A DNA stretch of 64,000 nucleotides, taken from positions 83,194 to 147,193 of the forward strand of contig JAIQET010000002.1 in assembly GCA_020073645.1 (NCBI GenBank), written 5' to 3'. Within the stretch, counting starts at the first letter, position 1, and each line of letters starts with the position of its first letter. Source of the DNA: Terriglobia bacterium. GTDB taxonomy: Bacteria; Acidobacteriota; Terriglobia; Terriglobales; Acidobacteriaceae. The translations under genes were made by a program, and so were the position numbers. Of the stretch, positions 29,441 through 39,103 are shown in pieces. Under the pieces are notes generated by a model that saw nothing but the letters and a program-made list of their open reading frames with translations, was not told the origin of the DNA and made no database searches.

Positions 29441-31288
29441 CTACTGCAACGCCGCCTGGGTCAGTTTGACCGCGCACCGGGCGTTGGCGCACGTGCCCAC
29501 GTTCACCGTGGTGAGCGTACTGAAATACACGCTCGAAGCCTGCGCGGCCAGGCTGTCGTTATCAACGATCACCCCGCTGATCCCGCCCGGATAGTTCACG
29601 AAATTGAGCGCCGCCGGAATCGAGCCCGTGCTGATGTCGTTGGTGATGACGTATCCGTTGACCGGATCCACTAACCCGCTAACCAGCAGATCATGGTGGC
29701 CTGCCACCCCTCCCAGATTGAGGTTCGGATTGTAAAACTCGTTGTAAGGAGTGCAGGCGACACCGGCCGCATTCAAGCGCTGCAGCATGCCGGTGGGAGT
29801 CGAATCCATGACCGGATACGACGCAAACCCGATCCAGTAATGGTACGGATTCGTATTCCCGGGCCCGGTGCCACACAGGAACAGCTCACCCGTGCTGGGA
29901 TCATTGCCCCAATAACTGTCGTCGAAGGTACCGCTATGCAGATCCACACTGCCACTGCCGAGGCCCACGCTACCTCGTCCCACGTGAACGCGCACCAGTC
30001 CGGTGAGGTCCTGGTTCATCTGGGCCACGACCGCGCTGGCGCCGGGCGTCCCGTCATTGCCGGAAAATGCAAAGATTTTCTGGCTGGCCCCGCTGGCATC
30101 CAGGATCACCGAATCGGGTATCCCAAACGCACCTCCACTGGCGGTGCACGGACTGGGGGTGCCGGTGCGTCCGGGTGGATTGGTCGTCGTGCAGCCGCCC
30201 CCGCCGATCATCATGGGGCCGGCAAAAAGGCTGGGTGTCGATCCGGACGCGTTGATCACCCAGATCTCACCCAACTGGTCACCCATGAACAGCAGTCCGT
30301 TGGGACTGTTATAGACCGGGCCATTCGGCTTGGGCTGAGATCCCCCCGAACCGGCCACCGGCAGGGTGAAAGTCCAATCGACCGTGGGATTGCTGTTTAG
30401 CGCACACTTGAACACGCAACTCATTCGGTAGATCTTCCCGTCATCGCTGGCGACGAAGGCCTTGTCCGAGGCGTAATCCACCCAGGGAGACGCCAGACTG
30501 GCTGTGATCGTGGCGGAAAAGGTGAGCGACTTCAAGCAGGAAGTGGCCGCGGTGCAATTCGGTGGCTTGGTCGGAGTCGTTGCCGAGTTGACCGTGCCCT
30601 GTCCGGCGTGCCACGTAAGGATGTGAAACACGGCTGAACTGGTGCCGCTCTCGACGTATGCGACCTTGGTGCCGTCCAATGAGATCGTCACTGCAGTGCG
30701 TACAGCGCCGCCCGCCGCCGTGGTTCCGTTATACGCCCAGTTCACCGTCGGATTGGCGCCACACAGGCCAGATGGATTGCCGCTGTAGAGGTTATTGATT
30801 CCTACCAGGTTCGCCTGGCCTAGATTGGCGGCCACCACATTCAACCCGAACACCACATAGTCCTTGGTGCAGTCGGGCGTTCCATTGGTGTCGAACCCGT
30901 ACTTGGCAGGAAACATGTTCGCCGCCACAGTGCCGTTGCCCAGGCTTACGCTCCAGTCAATCTTCATGTTCTTTCGATCCGTACCACCACCCCCGTCGAT
31001 CCACTTACGCGTGGGCGGTACCAGGATTGGGGACGGCAGCTCCCCCGGGTCGTCGTGACGCATGATCAGGTTGCGCTCTACTAGATGGAAGAGAATGCGC
31101 GGATCCGCCTGGGCCGCCCGCAAGTTGGCAGCATCCAACCCGCCGCTGACAGCAATATGGTGGGAGGTCCAATCTAAGACGTGCCCAACGTGCTCCTGTG
31201 GAACCTGGTTCGACTGCTGGGCGGCGGCAGCCACGGTGCAACAGGCCACAAAAGCCGCCACTTGCAGGTGACGCATCCCGAAGGACAT
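29441..31288 (-). CDS. Secreted hypothetical protein (possible beta-propeller)
   Basis: 615 aa, signal peptide, repeated GLLFMGDQLGEIWVINASG-type units. Confidence 0.6.
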   Translation of the reverse strand: MSFGMRHLQVAAFVACCTVAAAAQQSNQVPQEHVGHVLDWTSHHIAVSGGLDAANLRAAQADPRILFHLVERNLIMRHDDPGELPSPILVPPTRKWIDGGGGTDRKNMKIDWSVSLGNGTVAANMFPAKYGFDTNGTPDCTKDYVVFGLNVVAANLGQANLVGINNLYSGNPSGLCGANPTVNWAYNGTTAAGGAVRTAVTISLDGTKVAYVESGTSSAVFHILTWHAGQGTVNSATTPTKPPNCTAATSCLKSLTFSATITASLASPWVDYASDKAFVASDDGKIYRMSCVFKCALNSNPTVDWTFTLPVAGSGGSQPKPNGPVYNSPNGLLFMGDQLGEIWVINASGSTPSLFAGPMMIGGGGCTTTNPPGRTGTPSPCTASGGAFGIPDSVILDASGASQKIFAFSGNDGTPGASAVVAQMNQDLTGLVRVHVGRGSVGLGSGSVDLHSGTFDDSYWGNDPSTGELFLCGTGPGNTNPYHYWIGFASYPVMDSTPTGMLQRLNAAGVACTPYNEFYNPNLNLGGVAGHHDLLVSGLVDPVNGYVITNDISTGSIPAALNFVNYPGGISGVIVDNDSLAAQASSVYFSTLTTVNVGTCANARCAVKLTQAALQ

Positions 31289-31534
31289 AAAGCCTCGCAG
31301 AACAATGAAGGATTTACGGTTTCAACATCAAGTAATTGTAAGGTGAGCCGTGGGCAGGTCTTGGTTACTAGCGGACAAGGCGTACTCACTTAGGTAATTG
31401 CCACAAGAGTACGTCGGTACGCCGCAGGATTCATGGCAGGGCTGGGAGAGTAGGGATTTCGCACTGCAAAAACCCTCCCAACCCACAGGTTCCGAAGGGT
31501 TTCTCACTACTCGGTACGCGGTACTCGGTCCTCG

Positions 31535-32830
31535 CTAGACGTGCGCCGGTTGCGTCACTTCCTGCAGTGCCGCAGCGAAGGCGCCGATCGCCTGATTGAC
31601 CTGCTGGCGAGTGATGATCAGCGGCGGTTGGAAGCGGATCACGTTTCCGTAAACCCCTCCCACTCCCACCAGCACCCCTTGGCGAAGCAAGGCACCGCGA
31701 ATCGCATCCGCCTCCGACGTTGCTGGCGTGAGCTTTTCATCCTTCACCAGCTCCACGCCGATCATCAGACCCGCGCCACGCACCTCCCCGATGAGCGGGT
31801 TCTGCTTCTGCAGCTCTCGCAGCTGGGCCATGGCGTAGTTGCCGGTTTCCGCCGCGCGTGCGGGAAGATTCTCCTTCTCCAGGAACTCGATGTTGGCCAG
31901 CGCCGCCGCGCAGGAGATGGGATTGCCGCCGAACGTGGAAAGATGGTCGCCGGGCTTGAACGCCGCCGCAATCTCGGGACGCGTGGTAAATGCACTCAGC
32001 GGGAACCCGTCGGCAATGCCTTTCGCGGTAACCAGGATGTCAGGCTCCACCCCATAGTGTTCGATGGCGAACATCTTCCCGCAGCGGCCAAACCCGGACT
32101 GCACTTCGTCGGCGATGAAGAGAATCCCATGCTGGTCGAGAACCTTCTTGACCTCTCTGAAGTAGTTCGGCGGCGGCACGATGATGCCGCCCTCGCCCAT
32201 CACAGGCTCGGCAATGAACGCAGCCACGTCCCCAGAGGTAGTGAACCGGATCACGTCTTCAATCGCCCGAGCGCACTGCCGTCCGCATTCCTCCGGATCG
32301 TTCCGCCACTGCGAGCGGTAAGCGTACGGGGCGGGAGCAAAGGTCACTCCCGGGGCATAAGGGCCGCCGCGCTTCTTGCGTCCCATGTTGCCGGTGACGC
32401 TGAGCGCACCCCAACTGCGCCCATGGAAACTGGCGTGCAGCGCGATGAACTCGTGCTTCCCGGTGTAGAGCCGAGCCAGCTTCATCGCGCCTTCAATGGC
32501 TTCTGCGCCGCCGTTGCCGAAGAAAGTCTTGGTCAAGCCGCGCGGCGCGATGTGGGCGAGCTTCTCTGCGAGGTCCGCCACCGGCTGCACGTGATAGATG
32601 TACGATGAGCAGTGCACCAGCTTCTCCATCTGCGCCTTGGCGGCGGCAATAATCTGTGGATTGCAGTGCCCCGCGTTGACCACGGAAATTCCAGCGAAGC
32701 AATCCAGATATTCGCGCCCGTTGATGTCGGTGACGGTCGCGCCGCTGGCGTGATCGATGACGATGGGCACCACCGACTTCATGAAGCCGGTCATCACGTA
32801 GTCTTTGTATTTCTGAATAGTGTCAGACAT
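31535..32830 (-). CDS. Class III aminotransferase (4-aminobutyrate/alanine-glyoxylate type)
   Basis: FGNGGAEAIEGAMKLAR, FIADEVQSGFGRCGKMFA, ILVTAKGIADGFPLSA. Confidence 0.88.
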   Translation of the reverse strand: MSDTIQKYKDYVMTGFMKSVVPIVIDHASGATVTDINGREYLDCFAGISVVNAGHCNPQIIAAAKAQMEKLVHCSSYIYHVQPVADLAEKLAHIAPRGLTKTFFGNGGAEAIEGAMKLARLYTGKHEFIALHASFHGRSWGALSVTGNMGRKKRGGPYAPGVTFAPAPYAYRSQWRNDPEECGRQCARAIEDVIRFTTSGDVAAFIAEPVMGEGGIIVPPPNYFREVKKVLDQHGILFIADEVQSGFGRCGKMFAIEHYGVEPDILVTAKGIADGFPLSAFTTRPEIAAAFKPGDHLSTFGGNPISCAAALANIEFLEKENLPARAAETGNYAMAQLRELQKQNPLIGEVRGAGLMIGVELVKDEKLTPATSEADAIRGALLRQGVLVGVGGVYGNVIRFQPPLIITRQQVNQAIGAFAAALQEVTQPAHV

Positions 32831-32849
32831 GAATAAGTCTTTCCCCCAA

Positions 32850-32911
32850 TGTCATCCTGAGCGGAGCATGAAGTCCAGTGAAGCGGACTTCATGCGGAGT
32901 CGAAGGACCCC
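32850..32911. repeat. GTCATCCTGAGCG...AGTCGAAGGACCCC intergenic repeat with internal hairpin
   Basis: GCATGAAGTCC-agtgaagc-GGACTTCATGC perfect 11-bp stem inside. Confidence 0.8.
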
Positions 32912-32962
32912 GACGCTGCCCGTATCCACCACAAGCGGGTCAAGGCATTCTCCCCAAAATGC

Positions 32963-34453
32963 TCAAAACTTCCGCGAGTGCTCCTTCGCCCAGCGCTCGA
33001 TCACAACTTTTTTCTCGGTGTAGAACTCGACCGCGTCGCGCCCCTGCCCATGCATGACGCCGAAGAAGCTGTCCTTCCAGCCGCTGAACGGGAAATATGC
33101 CATTGGCGCCGCTACGCCGATGTTGATCCCGATATTCCCGGCGGGCGCCTCATAGCGGAAGCGGCGCGCTGCCGATCCGCTCGAAGTAAACAGCGACGCC
33201 TGGTTGCCGTACGCGCTGCGTTCGAGAAATGCCAGCGCCTCGTCCATGTCGTCGGCGTGAACCAGGCTCAGCACCGGGCCGAAGATTTCGGTATCGGCCA
33301 GTTCACTCGTAGGCGACACGCCATCCAGCACGGTCGGCTTCACGAAGGTGCCCGCCTCGCACTTCGGAATCCTGGCGCCGCGTCCGTCGAGCAGCACCTT
33401 GGCTCCCTGCTTCTCGCCCGCGCCAATCAGCGACTCGATCCGCGACTTGCTCTGCGGCGTAATCACCGGCCCCATCTGAACGCCGTCGTCCAGCCCGTTC
33501 CCTACCCGTAGCTTCGACGCCGCATCCGTGATGGAATCGCGAAATGTCTTTTGCGCCTCTCCGACCGTCACCGCGACCGAGACCGCCAGGCAGCGCTGCC
33601 CTGCACACCCAAACGCGCTATCCGAGATGATCTGGGTCGCCATCTGCATGTCGGCGTCGGGCAGAATGATGACGTGGTTCTTGGCGCCACCCTGGCACTG
33701 CGCCCGCTTGCCATTGGCTCCGGCCCGCGCGTATACGTACTTGGCCACTGGTGTTGAACCCACGAAGCTGATCGCCCGCACCTTGGGATGGTCGAGCAGC
33801 GCGTCCACCGCGGCTTTCCCGCCGTTTACCAGGTTCACCACGCCCTTGGGCAATCCACACTGTTCCAGCAACTCAAATGCCCGCCGCATAGTGAGCGGCA
33901 CGCGCTCCGAAGGCTTCAGGATGAACGTATTGCCGCAGGCAATCGCATAAGGCAGGAACCAGAAAGGAATCATCCCCGGAAAGTTGAACGGCGTGATCGC
34001 CGCCACCACGCCCAGCGGCTGGCGAATCATGGTTTCGTCAATGCCGCGCGCCACGTCTTCCAGGTTGTAGCCTTGCATCATCGTCGGGATGCCACAGGCC
34101 ACTTCGACGTTCTCAATCGCCCGGCGCAACTCGGCTTTACCCTCGGCAAAAGTCTTGCCGTTTTCCTGGGTGAGGATGCGGCCCAGTCCGTCAACGTGCT
34201 CTTCCAGGAGTTGCTTCAGCTTGAACAGCGGCTGGATGCGGTCTTCCGGCGGCGTCCGCCGCCATTCGGGATAAGCGGCCGCGGCAGCCTCGATCGCACG
34301 ACTGACTTCGGCGGCATCGGTCAGGGGCACGCGGGCCAAGACCTCACCCGTGGCGGGATTGACGACGTCCTGCCAGGCAGTAGCGCTGGACTCGGTCCAT
34401 TGTCCATTGATGTAGTTCGTGAGCTTGGTAGCGGCTGGAGTAGCGACAGTCAT
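32963..34453 (-). CDS. mmsA: CoA-acylating methylmalonate-semialdehyde dehydrogenase
   Basis: [49 protein letters not shown]. Confidence 0.9.
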   Translation of the reverse strand: MTVATPAATKLTNYINGQWTESSATAWQDVVNPATGEVLARVPLTDAAEVSRAIEAAAAAYPEWRRTPPEDRIQPLFKLKQLLEEHVDGLGRILTQENGKTFAEGKAELRRAIENVEVACGIPTMMQGYNLEDVARGIDETMIRQPLGVVAAITPFNFPGMIPFWFLPYAIACGNTFILKPSERVPLTMRRAFELLEQCGLPKGVVNLVNGGKAAVDALLDHPKVRAISFVGSTPVAKYVYARAGANGKRAQCQGGAKNHVIILPDADMQMATQIISDSAFGCAGQRCLAVSVAVTVGEAQKTFRDSITDAASKLRVGNGLDDGVQMGPVITPQSKSRIESLIGAGEKQGAKVLLDGRGARIPKCEAGTFVKPTVLDGVSPTSELADTEIFGPVLSLVHADDMDEALAFLERSAYGNQASLFTSSGSAARRFRYEAPAGNIGINIGVAAPMAYFPFSGWKDSFFGVMHGQGRDAVEFYTEKKVVIERWAKEHSRKF

Positions 34454-34490
34454 TTGACTCCTCGGAATTCTCAGACGCCTCTCCGGGCGT

Positions 34491-34565
34491 GAGACGTTGC
34501 AAGCAACGCCTCTACAGAGGCAGGTTCTGCTTCCACATCCGTAGAGACGCAGCTTGCTGCGTCTC
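34491..34565. repeat. Pair of GAGACG-type palindromes
   Basis: GAGACGTTGC-AA-GCAACGCCTC (one mismatch) and GAGACGCAGC-TT-GCTGCGTCTC (perfect). Confidence 0.75.
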
Positions 34566-34579
34566 TGGCGGCCGAATCT

Positions 34580-35944
34580 CTATGCCGGTTGCACGGCCAA
34601 TGCGCCCTTCCTTTCGCCCACATGCGCCAGCGCCGCCTCCAGCACATCCAGCCCTTCATCCATTTGCTCGTCCGTAATCACCAGCGGCATCAGCAGCCGA
34701 ATCACGTTCCCGTACGACCCCGCCGTAATCGTCACCAGCCCGTGCTCATAGCAGTATTGCGAGACCTGCTTGGTCTCCTCGTCGGCCGGTTGCCGCGTCT
34801 CCCGCGAGCGCACCAGTTCCAGCGCTTGCATGGCGCCCAGGCCCCGCACTTCACCCACCAGTTCCCAGCGGCTCTGCCACTGCTCGGCGCGTTCGCGGAA
34901 GCGGTCACCCAACGCGTTGGCGCGCGCAGCCAGGTTGTCCCTCTGGATCATGTCAATCACCGCCAGCGCCGCCTCGCACGCCACCGGATTGCCACTGAAG
35001 GTCCCGCCCAATCCGCCTACCCCCGGAGCATCCATGATCTCGGCACGTCCGGTCACCGCCGCCAGCGGCAAACCGCCGCTCAGCGACTTGGCGGTGACAA
35101 TCATGTCGGGCGTGAAACTGAAGCGATCGCAGGCAAACATAGCGCCGGCACGTCCAAATCCAGTCTGCACCTCGTCGGCGATCAAGAGGATGCGGTGCTT
35201 GTGGCAAATCTCCGCCAGGATCGTGTAGAACTCCGCCGGCGGCGTAATGAAGCCGCCCTCGCCCATGATCGGCTCGACGATGACCGCCGCCACCGACTCC
35301 GCCGCCACCACCCGCTTGAAGGCATCTTCGATGTGCCGCGCGCAGTGCATCTGGCACCCCGGATACTCCAGCTTGTACGAACAACGGAAGCAGTAGGCGA
35401 ACGGCACGCGATAAACATCGCCCGGAAACGGCTCGAACCCCGCCTTATACGGATGCGTCTTGCTGGTCACCGCCATCGCCATGTACGTGCGGCCGTGAAA
35501 GGCATCTTCAAAGCAAAGGACCGCCGGCCGCTTGGTGTAGCAGCGCGCAATCTTGATGGCGTTCTCCACCGCCTCCGCACCCGAGTTGACCAGGAGCGTC
35601 TTCTTGGCAAACCGGCCGGGCGTGAGCATATTCAGGCGCTCAGCCAGATGCACGTAGCTCTCGTACGGCAGCACGTTGAAGCTGGTGTGCAGAAAACGGT
35701 CGAGCTGGCGGCGTACTGCATCGACCACGTCGGGCGCGCGATGCCCGGTGTTAACGCAACCGATGCCGCCGGCAAAGTCGATCAGGCTGTTGCCGTCCAC
35801 GTCTTCGACCACCGCGCCTTCGGCTTTGGCGACGAACACCGGCGTGGCGTGGAAGGCGCCCTGCACCACGGCGGCATTGCGCCGCCGCATTAGCTCCTGC
35901 GACCGCGGTCCGGGAATGGAAGTGCGAAGTTGAATCGTTGCCAT
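34580..35944 (-). CDS. gabT: 4-aminobutyrate aminotransferase
   Basis: NSGAEAVENAIKIAR, AVIVEPIMGEGGFITPP, LLIADEVQTGFGRAGAMFAC. Confidence 0.88.
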   Translation of the reverse strand: MATIQLRTSIPGPRSQELMRRRNAAVVQGAFHATPVFVAKAEGAVVEDVDGNSLIDFAGGIGCVNTGHRAPDVVDAVRRQLDRFLHTSFNVLPYESYVHLAERLNMLTPGRFAKKTLLVNSGAEAVENAIKIARCYTKRPAVLCFEDAFHGRTYMAMAVTSKTHPYKAGFEPFPGDVYRVPFAYCFRCSYKLEYPGCQMHCARHIEDAFKRVVAAESVAAVIVEPIMGEGGFITPPAEFYTILAEICHKHRILLIADEVQTGFGRAGAMFACDRFSFTPDMIVTAKSLSGGLPLAAVTGRAEIMDAPGVGGLGGTFSGNPVACEAALAVIDMIQRDNLAARANALGDRFRERAEQWQSRWELVGEVRGLGAMQALELVRSRETRQPADEETKQVSQYCYEHGLVTITAGSYGNVIRLLMPLVITDEQMDEGLDVLEAALAHVGERKGALAVQPA

Positions 35945-35945
35945 C

Positions 35946-37427
35946 TCAGTACCACCCGATGGGTGCCTCGTTCAGGTTAATGTGGACTTGCTTGGTCTCG
36001 AGATATTCTTCGATGCCCCAGGGACCAAGCTCACGCCCGAAGCCTGATTGTTTGTATCCGCCCCACGGCGCCTCCACGTACGTCGGCTGCATGTGGTTCA
36101 CCCACACAATGCCGGCACGCAGCGCCTTGACCGCGCGAAAGGCCTTGAAGATGTCACGTGTCCAGACCGCCGCCGCCAGCCCGTAGGGGGAGTCGTTGGC
36201 AATCTTCACCGCGTCTTTTTCATCTTCGAACGGAATCACCGCGGCCACCGGCCCGAAAATCTCTTCGCGAGCGATGCGGGCGCTGTTTGACACGTCATAA
36301 AAGATCGTCGGCTCGACGTAATATCCCTTGGCGAACTTCTCCGCGCGACCCCCGCCGATGGCGACCTTGGCTTCCTTCTTGCCAATCTCCTGGTAGGAGC
36401 GCACGCGCTCGAACTGTTCCTTGCTAACCAGCGGCCCCATCTTGGTGTCGCGATCCAGCGGGGCACCCAGCTTGATTTTCTTCGCCTTCTCGGTCATAGC
36501 ATCCACAAACTTCTTGTAGATCGTTTTCTGCACCAGGATGCGGCTTCCTGCGGAACAGACTTCGCCCTGGTTGATGAACACGCCGAACAGCGCGCCATCG
36601 ATGGCCGCTTCGAAATCAGCATCGGCAAAGAAAATATTCGGCGACTTGCCGCCCAGTTCGAGCGTGACCCGCTTCACCGTGTCGGCCGCCATCTTCACGA
36701 TGATCTTGCCCACGGCCGCGCTGCCCGTGAAGGCAATCTTGTTCACGTCGGGATGCTGCACCAGGGGTGCGCCGCAGGTCTCACCGAACCCGGTGATCAC
36801 GTTCACCACACCCGGCGGCAGACCGACGTCCGCCAGCCAGTTGGCCATCTCCAGCGCGGTGATGGGCGTCTGCTCGGCAGGTTTCAGGATGCAGGTGCAT
36901 CCTGCTGCCAACGCCGGCGCCAGCTTCCACGCCCCCATCAGCAGCGGGTAGTTCCACGGAATAATCTGCCCCGCCACCCCGATCGGTTCCTTGAGCGTCA
37001 GATTCATGGCGTTATCGGGCACCGGGTTCACGTATCCCAATATCTTCGTCGCCAGCCCGCCGTAATACTCAAAGCAGGTCGCTACGTCGGCAATGTCGTA
37101 CTCCGCCTCAACGATCGGCTTGCCGCAGTTGCGCGCTTCCAGTTCGGCCAGCTTAGCGGCGTTCTGCCGAATCTTGTCCGCCAGCCGAAACAAAACTCGC
37201 CCCCGCTCCTGCGCAGTGGTCGTGGCCCAGGGGCCATCCTCAAATGCGGCCTTGGCCGCCGCGACCGCGCGGTTCACGTCCTCAGCATTGGCCTCAGGAA
37301 CTTGGGCGATGACCTCCTCGGTCGCCGGATCATAGACCGGAAACGTCTTGCTCGACTGGCTGTCCACCCACTCGCCATTGATGTACATCTGATAAGTGCG
37401 TACTTCCGTCTTAACTCCACCTGGCAT
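35946..37427 (-). CDS. NAD(P)-dependent aldehyde dehydrogenase (aminoaldehyde/betaine-aldehyde type)
   Basis: IIPWNYPLLMGAWKLAPALAAG, VTLELGGKSPNIFFADAD, FINQGEVCSAGSR. Confidence 0.92.
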   Translation of the reverse strand: MPGGVKTEVRTYQMYINGEWVDSQSSKTFPVYDPATEEVIAQVPEANAEDVNRAVAAAKAAFEDGPWATTTAQERGRVLFRLADKIRQNAAKLAELEARNCGKPIVEAEYDIADVATCFEYYGGLATKILGYVNPVPDNAMNLTLKEPIGVAGQIIPWNYPLLMGAWKLAPALAAGCTCILKPAEQTPITALEMANWLADVGLPPGVVNVITGFGETCGAPLVQHPDVNKIAFTGSAAVGKIIVKMAADTVKRVTLELGGKSPNIFFADADFEAAIDGALFGVFINQGEVCSAGSRILVQKTIYKKFVDAMTEKAKKIKLGAPLDRDTKMGPLVSKEQFERVRSYQEIGKKEAKVAIGGGRAEKFAKGYYVEPTIFYDVSNSARIAREEIFGPVAAVIPFEDEKDAVKIANDSPYGLAAAVWTRDIFKAFRAVKALRAGIVWVNHMQPTYVEAPWGGYKQSGFGRELGPWGIEEYLETKQVHINLNEAPIGWY

Positions 37428-37437
37428 AAGACCTCCG

Positions 37438-37504
37438 TAGCGCCGGCGTCCCGCCGGCTGTCGCGGGGGCGTCCCGCCCCCGCATTGTGGAGGGCAGGCC
37501 CTCC
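37438..37504. repeat. Composite palindromic repeat (three hairpins)
   Basis: TAGCGCCGGCGTCCCGCCGGC-tgtc-GCGGGGGCGTCCCGCCCCCGC then GGAGGGC-AG-GCCCTCC. Confidence 0.85.
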
Positions 37505-37512
37505 CAGGAACC

Positions 37513-38988
37513 TCATCTCACCGAACTGCGCTCGGCCGGACGGGCCAGTTCGCCCTCCTCCGCGCTCACCACCTGCGCCTTCAGGCGGCCATACACAAAG
37601 AAGAAGAATGCGGCCAGCACCAGAAACGCCAGAGTAATCCCGAACATGGTGACTTCGTATTTCCACACCGAAGTGATCTGTTTCGCCGGAAAGAAGGCGA
37701 GCACAATCCCCAGCACTGTGGTGATGAAACCCGCCCCGCCCGCGAACAACAGCGTGCCCTTGCCGTAGCGGCCGCCTTCGAGCGGCCCCCTCACGGCGAA
37801 CTTCAGCAGCGCGGCAAACACGTACAGGAAAGGCACGAGCTGCAACACCACCGCGAGCGAGAGCATCCTCTGAAAGGCTTCCTGCACGCCTCCGGAAGCG
37901 TAAAAGTTGATGACCACCAGCACCAGCGAAACCAGCGCCTGCACGATCAGCGCCGCGTAAGGTGTTGCATAGCGAGGGTGAATCTTGCCCATCCACGACG
38001 GCATGTAGGAATCCAGCCCGGCAACGAAAGGAATGCGGGCCGAGCCGCCCATCCACGCCGAACCGATGCCGGCGATCGAGATACTCAGCATCACCGCGAA
38101 CGGTGCGATGATCCAGCGCACGCCGACTTCGCCCGCCATGTGGCTGACCGCCTGCACGATGCCTTGCAGCACGCTGATGTCATTCTTGCCCACCGCCACC
38201 AGCAGCGTCAGCGTCGCGCCGATATAGAGCGCTCCCGAGACCACGCCTCCCCAGGCTACAGCTCCAGGAAGCGTGCGCGCCGGATCACGGATCTCGTCTC
38301 CCATGACCGAGGCCAATTCCAGTCCGACCAGTCCAAAACAGATCACGCCGAAGGAGTTCAGCACGAAACGCGGGTCGGCTGGAATGCGGAAGTCAGCGCC
38401 CGTAACCGTGGTTCCGAAGCGAAGCCACACTGTGATTCCCAGTCCGATCAGCGTGGCTGCCGCGACGAAGGTTCCGATCGCGCCGACATTGTTCAGCCAC
38501 TTCCCCACGCCCAGCCCCACGATGTTCAAGACCGTGAGCAAAGCCAGCAGCACCAGCGACGCCGCCATGGCAAAGTTCTTGTTATCCGCCAGGCCCTCAT
38601 GACCCTGGCCCATGGCAAACACCGACACGCCGACGAAATACAGCATCACCGTCGGCACGTACAGCATGTTGTTCGTCCAGTAACACCAGCCGGAGAGAAA
38701 TCCGTGGAAATCGCCGAACACTTCCTTCGCCCACAGGTACACGCCGCCTTCGCCGGGATAGCGCTGCGCCAGTTCGATCACTGCGATTCCCTGCGGCCAG
38801 AAAAACAGCGTCAGCGAGATGATCCACAACCAGACCGTGACCCCGCCGTTCGCCGCGATCGACGGCACCACGTTCAGGTTGAACACCGCCACCACAAACA
38901 GCAGCACCAGGTCCCAGCGTCCGAGGACGCGCTTAAGGTGCGGCTGGTTGTGGTCGCTGGCCAAGTGAACTCCGGTTGTTTTTGTCAT
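37513..38988 (-). CDS. APC-superfamily amino acid/polyamine permease
   Basis: 12-TM ORF; PQGIAVIELAQRYPGEGGVYLWAKEVFGDFHGFLSGWCYW. Confidence 0.9.
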   Translation of the reverse strand: MTKTTGVHLASDHNQPHLKRVLGRWDLVLLFVVAVFNLNVVPSIAANGGVTVWLWIISLTLFFWPQGIAVIELAQRYPGEGGVYLWAKEVFGDFHGFLSGWCYWTNNMLYVPTVMLYFVGVSVFAMGQGHEGLADNKNFAMAASLVLLALLTVLNIVGLGVGKWLNNVGAIGTFVAAATLIGLGITVWLRFGTTVTGADFRIPADPRFVLNSFGVICFGLVGLELASVMGDEIRDPARTLPGAVAWGGVVSGALYIGATLTLLVAVGKNDISVLQGIVQAVSHMAGEVGVRWIIAPFAVMLSISIAGIGSAWMGGSARIPFVAGLDSYMPSWMGKIHPRYATPYAALIVQALVSLVLVVINFYASGGVQEAFQRMLSLAVVLQLVPFLYVFAALLKFAVRGPLEGGRYGKGTLLFAGGAGFITTVLGIVLAFFPAKQITSVWKYEVTMFGITLAFLVLAAFFFFVYGRLKAQVVSAEEGELARPAERSSVR

Positions 38989-39061
38989 TCCGAGCGAAGC
39001 GAGGAAACCCTACTTTCACCGAAATGTTGGGATAGGGATCCTTCGCTTCGCTCAGGATGAC
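38984..39061. repeat. Inverted pair of GTCATYCYGAGCGAAGCGA repeats
   Basis: gtcattccgagcgaagcgagg ... ccttcgcttcgctcaggatgac. Confidence 0.8.
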
Positions 39062-39103
39062 AACCCAAAGGGAGACGGGAGGAGAGCAGCGGCTCCCTCG
39101 TCA

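Noticed and set aside
31541-32608. 355-aa plus-strand ORF
   Set aside because: Antisense to the aminotransferase at 31535-32830
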